Positions 17,901-25,803 of a stretch of DNA of 64,000 nt are shown here, piece by piece. Under the pieces are notes generated by a model that was given only the letters and a program-made list of their open reading frames with translations, ran no database searches and was not told the origin of the DNA. Origin of the DNA: Leptospira langatensis. Lineage in GTDB: Bacteria > Spirochaetota > Leptospiria > Leptospirales > Leptospiraceae. The number at the start of each line of letters is the position of its first letter. The stretch's first letter is position 1. The translations under genes were made by a program, and so were the position numbers. The stretch covers positions 372,001-436,000 of the forward strand of contig NZ_RQER01000004.1 in NCBI RefSeq assembly GCF_004770615.1. Reading direction: 5' to 3'.

Positions 17901-20855
17901 GGCGGGGACGCAACCATCTCCAGGGAGCATGTTTTCGATTATATTCGATTCGTAAAATCTCCTTGGTCCTTGGTTTCGGACCAAGACGCCAAAGAACTGG
18001 AAGAAGAGTTCAAGAAATCCTTTACCAACCCGCTTCCTCTTCTTCCGGAAGATGCGGATCCGTACTTGTTCAAGAACATCGAGAACCGAGTGGAATATTG
18101 GCAAAAAACAGGATCTATGAAAAGATTATTCTCTCCTGCCAAAGGACATTATCTTTATCTAATGGAATCCGAGACAGAATCCCAGTATATCCTGTTTTCG
18201 ACTCTTCCTTGCGAAGAGAATAAGGAAATCAACCGTTTCGATCTAGAGATCGTCTCTAAGAACGGGGCATGCATCCTACAAGGAGCCCAGACCATCCGAA
18301 AGTCGGATATCTTCCGTCTAGAGGTCCTGGTAGGAAACCTACAAGCTCCTTTCGACTTAGGCTCTAAGGAAGAAAATATATTAAACCATACGAATATAAT
18401 GGAATCCGCAAATTCGGTGGTTCGATTCTTCCTTCACGGAGTATACAGCCAATTTACGATGGATTTCATTCCCAAGGATTCGGACAGATCCGTGAAGCTT
18501 TCCTTCTTCTTTAAGGATGGAAAGCTAAGAATGGATATCGCTCATCCGAACGATCCCAGGTTCCCGTATTGTCAGGGAACGGATCCGAAGGATCTAACTG
18601 TATTCCAGAAAGGGAAATGGCCACTGGAATGCTGGGTCCAAGAAACATTCGATCGTAAGACCGCAAAAGAGATCCTCGTTCCAAACGCAGACGGGTTATC
18701 TAAGAAAAACCCGAAAACAGGACAGGAAGAAGAACAGAAAGTAGGAGCTAAGATCTTCGAAGGAAGCATCGGAGACAGACCTGCATTATGTTTTTTTAAA
18801 GATTCCAGAGTTGCCGGAGGAGCGACAGGAGACTTGGAAGGAAGGAAATATCTCGCCGCCGCCTATTACGCATATCGCAAAGATATTCCTCTGTACGTTT
18901 GGAACGATGGAGCGGGAGCGAATATAAAAGAAGGAATGGTATCCTTGAATCGGGCCGCCGAAGGATTCTTTATGAATTCCTTATTAACCTCCTTAACGGA
19001 AGCTTCTGAGTTCCGATCGGCAATAGAATCCCATCCGGATCCGATCCTACGGGATATCTGCCAGCAAATGGAAGAAAAATACGGATCCGAATTCAGAAAG
19101 TACGATTCGGGAGACAGACCGAAGCATTGCTTCGTAACAGCAGTGGGGATCGGTTCTTCCACTGGATTGGACGTCTACGGATCTTCCCAAGCATCCCTTC
19201 AATTATTGTTAAACGAAGACGAGTCATATCGCGTACTCACCGGATCTTCCGTAATCGAGTCCGTAACGGGTGAAAAGTTTACCAACTACGAGATAGGTGG
19301 AGCGAGGATCATGGGTCAAGCAACCGGAACAGTGGACTTTGTTGCAAGCGATAAGGTCCAATTGATCTGGTACATCCGCCGCATCCAAGAATCTCTATTG
19401 GGCGATCATTCTACTAAAAAGGAAAATGTTCCTAGAACTACACCTGAAGAATCCAACGTCCTGGATGAGAACGAGCTTTTTCATAATTCGGATAACGGTT
19501 TCTTCTTGCCGATCAAGGAAAATTATTCCGGCTCGGGCTCCCTTGTTTCGGGACTCATTCGTTTGGGAGAAAGTCCAGTGCTTGCCATGGGACCTCGTAC
19601 GATATATGGATTCCATTCCCTACCTTGCGTCATAAAGGCAAAGGAATCCGTGCGGATCGCGGAGAAGACGAATTCGAATCTTCTTCTCATCTATGGAAAC
19701 AGATGGTTTAGGAGTTCTCATTTGGACGAATACGATTCCCTAAGACCAAGAAGGGATTTCCAAAAGTCTCTACAAGATTTCCAAGGAACTTGTTTGCATT
19801 TTGTAAAGGATCCTTCGGGACTTAGGATACCGGAACTCGCATCCGCTGCGGAAGTTTGCTTGCTCTTAGAGCCGAACGAGAAAACGGGAACAAGCGCTCA
19901 GAAAGAATTCGCGAACAAAAGACGTTGGGCGACATTCACCGCGAAGAATGAAACGGAAGCATATCAGATTATTCGAAAATTCTTTCATTTGATGACTCAT
20001 AGAGAGATCCGAGATTTTAATCCGAATCAGGCGAACATCGGTCTTCCTTCCGGGACCAATATCCCTTACGATATGAAGGAAGAGATCGTTCTCAAGATAA
20101 TCGATCCGGATACATTCTTAGAATTCGGAGAATGGGACCCTGGCTCTAGCTTGATCACAGGGATCGGAAGGATCCAAGGAAAGACTGTTGCGATTATCGC
20201 AGACCAACCGAAAGGAGGAGGATCTCCCGATGCACCTGGCACAGAGAAATTCAGGGTCTTTACCGAGTTTGCGAACAAACATGAACTACCTCTTCTCATG
20301 CTTTCCGATGCTCCTGGATTCGTGCCAGGAACCAAACAGGAAAGATTAAGGATCCAGCAAATAGGCGGAGAATCTTTAGATAGGAACGTACTGTCCAAGA
20401 TCCCCGTCGTCTCCATAGTCCTAAGACAGAACTACGGAGGAAGACAGATCCATGCATTCAGCGGATTCTTGAGACCCGGGATCGCATACTATTCGTTAGC
20501 CGATGCGATCCTTGCAGTCATGGGAGCTAATTCTGCATTCGACCTATTCCAAGGAGCAAAGATCTCTTCTCTTCGTAAAGAAGGAAAGGATAAGGAGATC
20601 GAAACCATACAAACCGAGTTTTTCGGAGCGTTCGTACAAAAGTCCAGAGCGGATGCGGATGCGAAGAATACCGGAGTATTAGACGGAGTCTTTCCTTCCG
20701 TTTCCGGACTAAGAGAAACCATTCGACAAGGATTGGAAGAAGCAGATCGCAAGATCCACTCCTGGAAAAAGACCCAAGAGAAATACTCTAAAGGGGAAGT
20801 ATACCGGAATAATTCGGGAAAGGATGAAGACTGGAGAGACCTCATCCTTCCCTAA
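14958..20855 (+). CDS. Single-chain acetyl-CoA carboxylase with eukaryote-like layout (BC-BCCP-central-CT)
   Basis: A 1965-residue biotin enzyme that should carboxylate acetyl-CoA to malonyl-CoA. Biotin carboxylase occupies about residues 49-500 (KVLVANRGEIAKR, ATP loop SGGGGKGMVVV from 209, catalytic EMNTRLQVEYPVTD from 335). The biotinyl domain has Lys690 in ISAMKMET. A poorly conserved central region (about 750-1190) follows, then a carboxyltransferase domain (about 1190-1950) with N-lobe VLTGSSVIESVTGEKFTNYE and GGARIMGQATG, and C-lobe SDAPGFVPGTKQE and RQNYGGRQIHAFSG. Bacterial ACC is normally four separate proteins; this order and the central spacer match eukaryotic ACC, with a shorter centre. 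ATG 14958 has an AGGAGA site 7 bases upstream and lies 10 bases after acpS. Propionyl-CoA or a longer acyl-CoA as substrate cannot be excluded, but the FAS I context favours malonyl-CoA supply. Confidence 0.88.
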   Translation: MIPASKPEIIEGILSLPEIESVIRDLKALNPNRVGLKEELPERKGKLKKVLVANRGEIAKRFFLALREEGIRSVAVVTDPDREQSWYESADEIIYIGESDRYSTSKTIVAATLLSDANAVYPGYGFLSEDYRFVEALEEASSIYNKNIIFMGPKAAVMRKVGNKLDARKLALENGIPLLQGSGPITGGEEIAVQEAERIGYPIMIKLDSGGGGKGMVVVRSSKELLPAIESAVRIGVQSYGNGTYFFEKYVERPAHFEVQIFNSTAVGIRKCAVQRRNQKVVEESGETFLDDRTLLQLLSSAEKIAHISGYSDGCAAGTVEFLLDNETGNFGFLEMNTRLQVEYPVTDQSLGIDLAKWQILHFDGREQEIPYDSVIRRRFADRNHSIQCRIYAEDPFQNYSPSPGKIKDIELPTFNGVRCDFGFRKGDRVLGDYDPMIGKLITTGTTREEALLRMERALADLYIRGITTNIEQLMKLVRNELFRSGGYDNRILIDYPELTRPDHESEEEGAIFCSLADCILNSENDVKKSFRDRDLPKLLHSQDSEYTSYQYDLKTESKNYKVRLFKTSISTYQVLLNGKDQGRISFSLSGEAGEEFLIEYAGRSVPTRIDRRPSFHLVRFPDKQGKLRYLRFSVHSGNKKSNQSSERILRSPFQGTFVKICNDPSTQEVWKEGALVEEGTPILVISAMKMETILTAPSSGKLTYLIDHGEISKLIRGVTASGMVLGKGFSEGEILAKIETEQAKGKEEDLEIYNAQEGSLWEALPYLSSESPVKAATMPNLVQNGGDLRSLFRSWIFGTFREQDVIEKLEIILSQLEFLKADGSEKKLWGNFFIDILKFHVLVRRIFSSDPGTKFSHYGEVHRLLSEWDTEGYNPPKSTKKLLSNTFHYYGVKPWSPLRRTKEQKEAFLFLVRAYANLREGKETFAKLLEAISTYAPPTPSIDLALNGILYLEEREKESSLEKTVRRILTARGNRPQKFKGGDATISREHVFDYIRFVKSPWSLVSDQDAKELEEEFKKSFTNPLPLLPEDADPYLFKNIENRVEYWQKTGSMKRLFSPAKGHYLYLMESETESQYILFSTLPCEENKEINRFDLEIVSKNGACILQGAQTIRKSDIFRLEVLVGNLQAPFDLGSKEENILNHTNIMESANSVVRFFLHGVYSQFTMDFIPKDSDRSVKLSFFFKDGKLRMDIAHPNDPRFPYCQGTDPKDLTVFQKGKWPLECWVQETFDRKTAKEILVPNADGLSKKNPKTGQEEEQKVGAKIFEGSIGDRPALCFFKDSRVAGGATGDLEGRKYLAAAYYAYRKDIPLYVWNDGAGANIKEGMVSLNRAAEGFFMNSLLTSLTEASEFRSAIESHPDPILRDICQQMEEKYGSEFRKYDSGDRPKHCFVTAVGIGSSTGLDVYGSSQASLQLLLNEDESYRVLTGSSVIESVTGEKFTNYEIGGARIMGQATGTVDFVASDKVQLIWYIRRIQESLLGDHSTKKENVPRTTPEESNVLDENELFHNSDNGFFLPIKENYSGSGSLVSGLIRLGESPVLAMGPRTIYGFHSLPCVIKAKESVRIAEKTNSNLLLIYGNRWFRSSHLDEYDSLRPRRDFQKSLQDFQGTCLHFVKDPSGLRIPELASAAEVCLLLEPNEKTGTSAQKEFANKRRWATFTAKNETEAYQIIRKFFHLMTHREIRDFNPNQANIGLPSGTNIPYDMKEEIVLKIIDPDTFLEFGEWDPGSSLITGIGRIQGKTVAIIADQPKGGGSPDAPGTEKFRVFTEFANKHELPLLMLSDAPGFVPGTKQERLRIQQIGGESLDRNVLSKIPVVSIVLRQNYGGRQIHAFSGFLRPGIAYYSLADAILAVMGANSAFDLFQGAKISSLRKEGKDKEIETIQTEFFGAFVQKSRADADAKNTGVLDGVFPSVSGLRETIRQGLEEADRKIHSWKKTQEKYSKGEVYRNNSGKDEDWRDLILP

Positions 20856-20875
20856 TAATTCTCTTCTTGCATTCA

Positions 20876-20915
20876 AAAGGAGTTCGGCTTAAGCCGAAAC
20901 TCCTTTATCTTTTTC
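20876..20915 (+). terminator. Intrinsic terminator ending the FAS/ACC operon
   Basis: Near-perfect inverted repeat, left arm AAAGGAGTTCGGCTT (20876-20890) and right arm AAGCCGAAACTCCTTT (20891-20906) with one bulged A, followed by ATCTTTTTC. It sits between convergent operons and overlaps the stop codon of the - strand phosphatase gene. Confidence 0.8.
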
Positions 20916-23880
20916 GGATCGCGATCATTGCGATATCGTCAGAGAGTTGAGAGAAACCGGACTTGCCAAGGCCTTGCTGCGTATGAGCCTCCACATCCGT
21001 GACGATGGTTTGGATCAATTCTTCGGGACGTTTTTCCCCGTTTGCCTGCAATAACTTCGCCAGTCTTTCTCTGGTATACATATCCGAGCTTGGACTTCTC
21101 GCTTCATCCAAACCGTCAGTGTATTCGAAGAATATATCTCCCGAATCCAAGGTAAGCACTCTTCTTTCTATCGTAGTTTCGAAGAAGTCATTGTCGTCCA
21201 TACCGATCGGCAGTCCGCCCGCAGGCAATTCCTTGATCTTCTTATCGGAAGCATCATAGAAGAGAGGCTTAACGTGTCCTGCTGAAATATATTCCAGCTT
21301 AGAGGTATTCGAATCGAAAATAGATAAGAAGAATGTAATGAAGATATGGTCAGGAGTATCCTCGTATAGATAACCGTTCGCCTCCAGAAGGATCTTTTTC
21401 AAATCCCTTTCTCCTTTTCTAAGGATAGCTCGGATCTGAGCTCGGAATAATGCCATTACGATTGCAGGTCCCACTCCATGATTAGAGACGTCCCCGATAC
21501 AAATTGCGATCTTACCTCCGCCAAGCTCGATAAAATCGTAGTAGTCCCCGCCCACTCCGGTCATTGCCTTATAGAAGGCGCCAAATTCCACGAAGTCGTT
21601 CAAACTCGAAGGAAGTTTCTCAGGTAGAAGTCTTTTCTGGATCTCTTCTGCAGCCAGGAGTTCTCCCTTCATTTCCTCTCTTTCCTTCAGTCCGTGAACC
21701 ATGTCGTTCAAGGACTCGCTTAAGACGCCGATCTCATCGTAGCCCGCAGGAGGGAATTCTACCTCTAAATTCCCTTCTCCGATGGTCTCCGCGTTCCTAC
21801 TGATCACACGGATCCTTCTGACCATAAGCCAGGCAAGACCGTAAGCCAACAGAATAGCGGCGATCCCGATGATCCCCGTGTATCGGACCATTTCCTCCCG
21901 GTTGCCTCTCATTTGGCGGACACCTTCCGTGCGATCTATTAGAATAATATTATATCCTAATAAGTCTTTACGAAGAAGGTCGTAGATCAGGCCTTTTCCG
22001 GACTCATCTCCGGGAGCCACCAAAGGAGTGGAATCCAGGGCCCACATGACTTCCTCGGCCTCGCTTCTGCTTCGGACCAAAATACCGGAATCCCAGGAAA
22101 CTCCTTTTGCTTTAGGGAGTTCCGTTTCCGAATTTCCGGATAGGATCCATTCTCTTAATAATTTCCACTTAGCTCGAACTGCCCTACGTTCGTTTTCATC
22201 CTTATAATATTTACGAATTCCGGACGGCCCCGCCTTGAAGGGAATGAATGCAAAGTCCTCTAGCGCGGCCTCTCTCAAACCGTAAAAAGCGTCCTCCGCC
22301 TTACGATCCGCAAAGAAACTCCAATCCCCCTTGGTAGAATCCATACGTATTAGAGAATCCTTATATTCTTCCAGAAGGGATTCCAGGTTTCTGATCTTTT
22401 CTTGGATCTCTTCGGGAGATTTCTTGTTCTCTCCCTCTTTGGGAGGAAGTTTCAGCATCTTCTCCCATTCCAGGATCTCTTTTCCGGTATCCGTGATCTT
22501 CTTCTTTAAGCCATCGTGATCTTCGTCCCATTTCTTTTCGGCCTTTACGAAAGCAGAGGCATACGGCTGAAGTTGTTCCAGCTTAGTTTCCCTCTTCTTT
22601 AGCATTTGGCGATATGCAGAGGCAAGATTTCGGAAGTCTTTATCGGCAGAAGGTTTTGCCTTTCCGTCCTTACGCAGCTCGTTCATTCTCGCCTTCAGCT
22701 TTTGGGAAACCTCCCCAATTTCAGCGGAGACTTTCTGATCTTCTTCGATATATTTCTTCCAATCGCCTGCGTTAGATGCAATCTCTTCTGCCAGAGCTCT
22801 AGATCTTTCCGCTGTGCTTGGATTCCGAAATACTGGACGATAGACTACTTCGTATTGGCGACCACCCACCTCATAGCTTTCCGGCTCCGATTTGTTTTGA
22901 ATGACTTCCAATACATCGGTGTCACCGAAGAGGCTTTTGCGACTTTCCACATAGTCCGCTTGACTAAACAGCTTCTTGCCGGTCTCGGAACTTTGGGAGA
23001 ATAGAAGACCTGTATCCAAAGTCTCTTTCCCCATTCTGTCATATGCTAAAATTCTAATTTTATCCGGCAGAAGGCCAAGAGAAGAGATCCGATCCTTGAA
23101 GGAACCTCTAAAGAAATTTTGAAGCGCTTTTGTAAGGGCAGTCTCTCCTAATGCTGCCTTCTTTTCTCCGTCCGGGATTGCCTTTTCAGAAGCTTTTCTT
23201 TCCTTATCCAGCTTCTCCCTATCGATTTGGTATGTTTTCTTTTTCTTAGGATCCAGATCCGCCTTGGCGATCTCAGCTTCCAAGAACTTCACTTCTTCAT
23301 CGATCTCTTCGATCCTCGTCTTAGCACTTTCCGCACTGATCCTTGCAGACGCGGTCCGTTCCGCAATGGCTCTGATCTTATCGTAAACAGGACCGTCTAT
23401 GGGAGACCCGTTTTCTTTTCGTAACTCATTGCGAACCTTGGATTCGAATTCGCTGATCTCTTTCTCGGAAAGATAACGTGTGAAGTAAGTATCTACAGAT
23501 TTATAGACATTCCCGCGTTTTACATTCAGACCGATGGATTGACCGAAGGCTTTCAATGCTCCGAACAATCCTCCTTCTTTCTGGACCACGGTTCTCCTAA
23601 ACTTACTTAACTGTTTCTTCTTTTCCTTCACACGGATCTTAAACTCTTCTACGAGGATCATGCTTCGGCTAAGATTCTCCAGGTCCAGAACGACAGAGTT
23701 CACATATTCCAAAGGAGGTTTCAGCTCAGATTCCAGCTTTTCTTCCAGAGCTTTGGTCTGCTGAGAATAATGGATTGCGGAAGTGAAACCTAGGATCGCG
23801 ATAACTAGAGCCGCAGTAAAAAAGGAGAGCTTAGCCCGGATTCCGGGTAAGACAGCCCTGAGAAATTTGTTTTTGATCAT
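20905..23880 (-). CDS. Membrane PP2C/SpoIIE-family serine phosphatase with HAMP domain (RsbU-like)
   Basis: A 991-residue receptor phosphatase. One N-terminal membrane helix (about residues 18-36) is followed by a very long, charged, coiled-coil-rich extracytoplasmic region (about 40-660), a second helix (about 664-686, GIIGIAAILLAYGLAWLMV), a HAMP linker and a C-terminal PP2C domain (about 780-990) with metal-binding motifs GVGGDYYDF, CIGDVSNHGVGPA, FFEYTDGLDEA and QLSDDIAMI. By analogy with RsbU it would dephosphorylate a STAS anti-sigma antagonist; the STAS gene lies two genes upstream. It starts 1 base after the kinase-like gene stop and is last in a four-gene operon. The signal sensed by the large outer region is unknown. 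Confidence 0.88.
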   Translation of the reverse strand: MIKNKFLRAVLPGIRAKLSFFTAALVIAILGFTSAIHYSQQTKALEEKLESELKPPLEYVNSVVLDLENLSRSMILVEEFKIRVKEKKKQLSKFRRTVVQKEGGLFGALKAFGQSIGLNVKRGNVYKSVDTYFTRYLSEKEISEFESKVRNELRKENGSPIDGPVYDKIRAIAERTASARISAESAKTRIEEIDEEVKFLEAEIAKADLDPKKKKTYQIDREKLDKERKASEKAIPDGEKKAALGETALTKALQNFFRGSFKDRISSLGLLPDKIRILAYDRMGKETLDTGLLFSQSSETGKKLFSQADYVESRKSLFGDTDVLEVIQNKSEPESYEVGGRQYEVVYRPVFRNPSTAERSRALAEEIASNAGDWKKYIEEDQKVSAEIGEVSQKLKARMNELRKDGKAKPSADKDFRNLASAYRQMLKKRETKLEQLQPYASAFVKAEKKWDEDHDGLKKKITDTGKEILEWEKMLKLPPKEGENKKSPEEIQEKIRNLESLLEEYKDSLIRMDSTKGDWSFFADRKAEDAFYGLREAALEDFAFIPFKAGPSGIRKYYKDENERRAVRAKWKLLREWILSGNSETELPKAKGVSWDSGILVRSRSEAEEVMWALDSTPLVAPGDESGKGLIYDLLRKDLLGYNIILIDRTEGVRQMRGNREEMVRYTGIIGIAAILLAYGLAWLMVRRIRVISRNAETIGEGNLEVEFPPAGYDEIGVLSESLNDMVHGLKEREEMKGELLAAEEIQKRLLPEKLPSSLNDFVEFGAFYKAMTGVGGDYYDFIELGGGKIAICIGDVSNHGVGPAIVMALFRAQIRAILRKGERDLKKILLEANGYLYEDTPDHIFITFFLSIFDSNTSKLEYISAGHVKPLFYDASDKKIKELPAGGLPIGMDDNDFFETTIERRVLTLDSGDIFFEYTDGLDEARSPSSDMYTRERLAKLLQANGEKRPEELIQTIVTDVEAHTQQGLGKSGFSQLSDDIAMIAIRKR

Positions 23881-23881
23881 C

Positions 23882-24304
23882 TTATTCTCTCGTATGGATC
23901 AGAGTAAGTTTATTGCGCGGAGGATTTTTTAGACGTTGGTAACGGACTACCATTATCTTCTTGATGGAACGTAAGCCGAAACCTCCGTCGGCCCCGCTTT
24001 CATATAATTCCTTCCAGGTTTCGCTTTTTTCTTTGGTGGGATCGAAGGGAATTCCCTCATCGAGAATGGAGAATTTCCAACTTCGTTTATTCTTCTTCAT
24101 TCTAAGTTCTATCTTAGACTGGTTCGGCTCGGAAAAACCGTGCTCGATCACGTTCGTCATTGCTTCATCTAAGCAAAAGACGATCCTGCCTTTGACGATA
24201 TCGGCACATTCCTCTCCCAAAAATTCGCGAACCTCGCTGCGAATTTTGGATAACTCGTCCAGATCGACGGAGTACAGTAGTACCTTTTCCAAAAAGGGAT
24301 CCAT
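23882..24304 (-). CDS. Anti-sigma-factor serine kinase (RsbW/SpoIIAB-like HATPase)
   Basis: A 140-residue GHKL ATPase. The N box contains Asn51 in DEAMTNVIEHGF, the G1 motif is ILDEGIPFDP (Asp82-Gly84) and the G2 region is ADGGFGLRSIKKI. Family members bind either a sigma factor or a phosphorylatable STAS protein and phosphorylate the latter on serine. It sits between the STAS and phosphatase genes, giving a complete switch: kinase, antagonist and phosphatase. No sigma factor gene is in the operon, so the released target must be encoded elsewhere, or the output may not be a sigma factor. Confidence 0.87.
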   Translation of the reverse strand: MDPFLEKVLLYSVDLDELSKIRSEVREFLGEECADIVKGRIVFCLDEAMTNVIEHGFSEPNQSKIELRMKKNKRSWKFSILDEGIPFDPTKEKSETWKELYESGADGGFGLRSIKKIMVVRYQRLKNPPRNKLTLIHTRE

Positions 24305-24314
24305 TAGAAGGATC

Positions 24315-24656
24315 TTATACTCCGCCGATAGCGTCGTCTAAAGTAGGGAATATCCTGACTTTCTTGGTGAAGTACATGAGTTCCATCGTATCCTTGACTT
24401 CTTTCTTCAAACTACAGAATACGATCTCACCGGATTTCTCCTTTAAGAACTTTTGGATAGAGTTCAGCACTCCGATCCCTGCGGAAGCAATATACGTCAG
24501 AGCCGCACAATCGCAGATGATCGTCTTGATCCCGTTCCCTACGGCAGCTTCCAATTTGATCTTCAGATCCGGCGCGGTCTTCGCATCCAGCTCGCCCGCG
24601 ACCTTAAGGATTAATTTGCTGCCTTCTACTTTTTCATTGAATGTAAGATTTGCCAT
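24315..24656 (-). CDS. STAS-domain anti-sigma factor antagonist (RsbV/SpoIIAA-like)
   Basis: A 113-residue STAS domain with the conserved phosphorylation segment LTYIASAGIGVLNS; Ser58 is the expected phospho-acceptor. In the family, the unphosphorylated form sequesters the HATPase kinase. Its ATG overlaps the stop of the preceding gene by one base (TAATG), and the kinase follows after 10 bases, so the three products are probably made in fixed ratio. A second, more divergent STAS protein is encoded at 61203-61574. Confidence 0.88.
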   Translation of the reverse strand: MANLTFNEKVEGSKLILKVAGELDAKTAPDLKIKLEAAVGNGIKTIICDCAALTYIASAGIGVLNSIQKFLKEKSGEIVFCSLKKEVKDTMELMYFTKKVRIFPTLDDAIGGV

Positions 24657-25579
24657 TACACACCCTTCCTTAATTCCTTCATTAAATCTTTCGCTTGGAT
24701 AATTCCGTAAAGTTTTCTTTCTAGAGAATCTATTTCGTAATAGTATTTCACGTTAGGATCTCCTTCAAAAATGTGAGCATATTTGCGTATGCCTTGGATA
24801 GCTTTTTTGGCATTCCCTTCCAGGATCCCTTTCGTGATCGTATAATATAGTTCGATCGCCAACGAATCTCTGAGAGTTTCCTTAAAGCCGTGTTCCCTCT
24901 TGCTCAACGCGTCCAAAAGATTGTCCACCTCTTGTTCGCTGTACGTTTCCGAATCGCTATAGTTAACAATATAACGAGAAAGTAATTTTTTGCACCGGAC
25001 CAGGTTGTTTACTTTTGCAGCGGAAAGGATCTGCTGGTAAAGATTATGGACTTCGGAGTCCAAATAGACCTTTTGTCGAGTACCATCCAATTTAACCGGT
25101 TCGAAAGCCGATTTCAATTCTTCTTTGGAGAAGTTCTTGATCGAGTCCTCGAATAATTTCTCGTTATTGCTGCTGGTTAGTTTAGCGAATTCTTTTAAAG
25201 ATTTTTCTAAAACAGCTACGAATTCCAACGCCTCTGGGGAAAAAGCGACACTCTGGACTTCTTGGATCTTTTCCAAGAAGAAGATACATGAGTCCCCCAA
25301 AGCCGAGAGGCTCTCTTGTATCGCTTGAGAGACGAGTCGTTTACAATGATGTGGAATGGTATGCAAATAGGAAGGATTCCTGGAATCTTCCTGGATCTTA
25401 TCGATCATCTTACTCGCAGCAAGAGCGGAATGCGACTTTTCCTTTTCCCAACCCGCGTAAATGAAAGGATCATAGAGATACTTTCTAAAATTCTTTTTGC
25501 CCGACATAGCAAGAAGGCGAATGGTTTTAACGAATTCCTGTGCGAGATCCTGAGGTATTGAAGTTCTTTTTTCGGCCAT
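24656..25579 (-). CDS. Hypothetical helical protein, first gene of the partner-switch operon
   Basis: A 307-residue protein that I do not recognise. It has no signal peptide or membrane segment and looks mostly alpha-helical, with many charged residues. A central Asp/Glu/Lys-rich half leads to a C-terminal region with tetratricopeptide-like spacing (ELYYTITKGILEGNAKKAI), but I cannot assign repeats. It is the promoter-proximal gene of the STAS-kinase-phosphatase operon and overlaps the STAS start, so it is likely part of the same signalling system, for example as a regulator or adaptor. That role is inferred from position only. Confidence 0.75.
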   Translation of the reverse strand: MAEKRTSIPQDLAQEFVKTIRLLAMSGKKNFRKYLYDPFIYAGWEKEKSHSALAASKMIDKIQEDSRNPSYLHTIPHHCKRLVSQAIQESLSALGDSCIFFLEKIQEVQSVAFSPEALEFVAVLEKSLKEFAKLTSSNNEKLFEDSIKNFSKEELKSAFEPVKLDGTRQKVYLDSEVHNLYQQILSAAKVNNLVRCKKLLSRYIVNYSDSETYSEQEVDNLLDALSKREHGFKETLRDSLAIELYYTITKGILEGNAKKAIQGIRKYAHIFEGDPNVKYYYEIDSLERKLYGIIQAKDLMKELRKGV

Positions 25580-25803
25580 TGATAAAAGGATCTTTAGAAC
25601 CCATTTGACTGGGTTTTTCGCCGTTTTGAAACAATATGTTAGGCGAAAATTCCAGGTAGATCCAGAGCAGAATGTTTTATTATCCTATCAAAAAGCATAG
25701 CAAATTCCGAAGAAGGAACTCCGGTCGAAATCCGGAAATCGGACATAAGATCCCGTAAGGCATCTCGTAAAAATGAAAGAAAAGAGTTTAGTATCAGTAA
25801 ATT

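Noticed and set aside
4620..20855. Recent horizontal acquisition of the FAS operon
   Set aside because: Codon use and base composition look like the neighbours by eye, and no mobile element flanks it; an ancient transfer remains possible.
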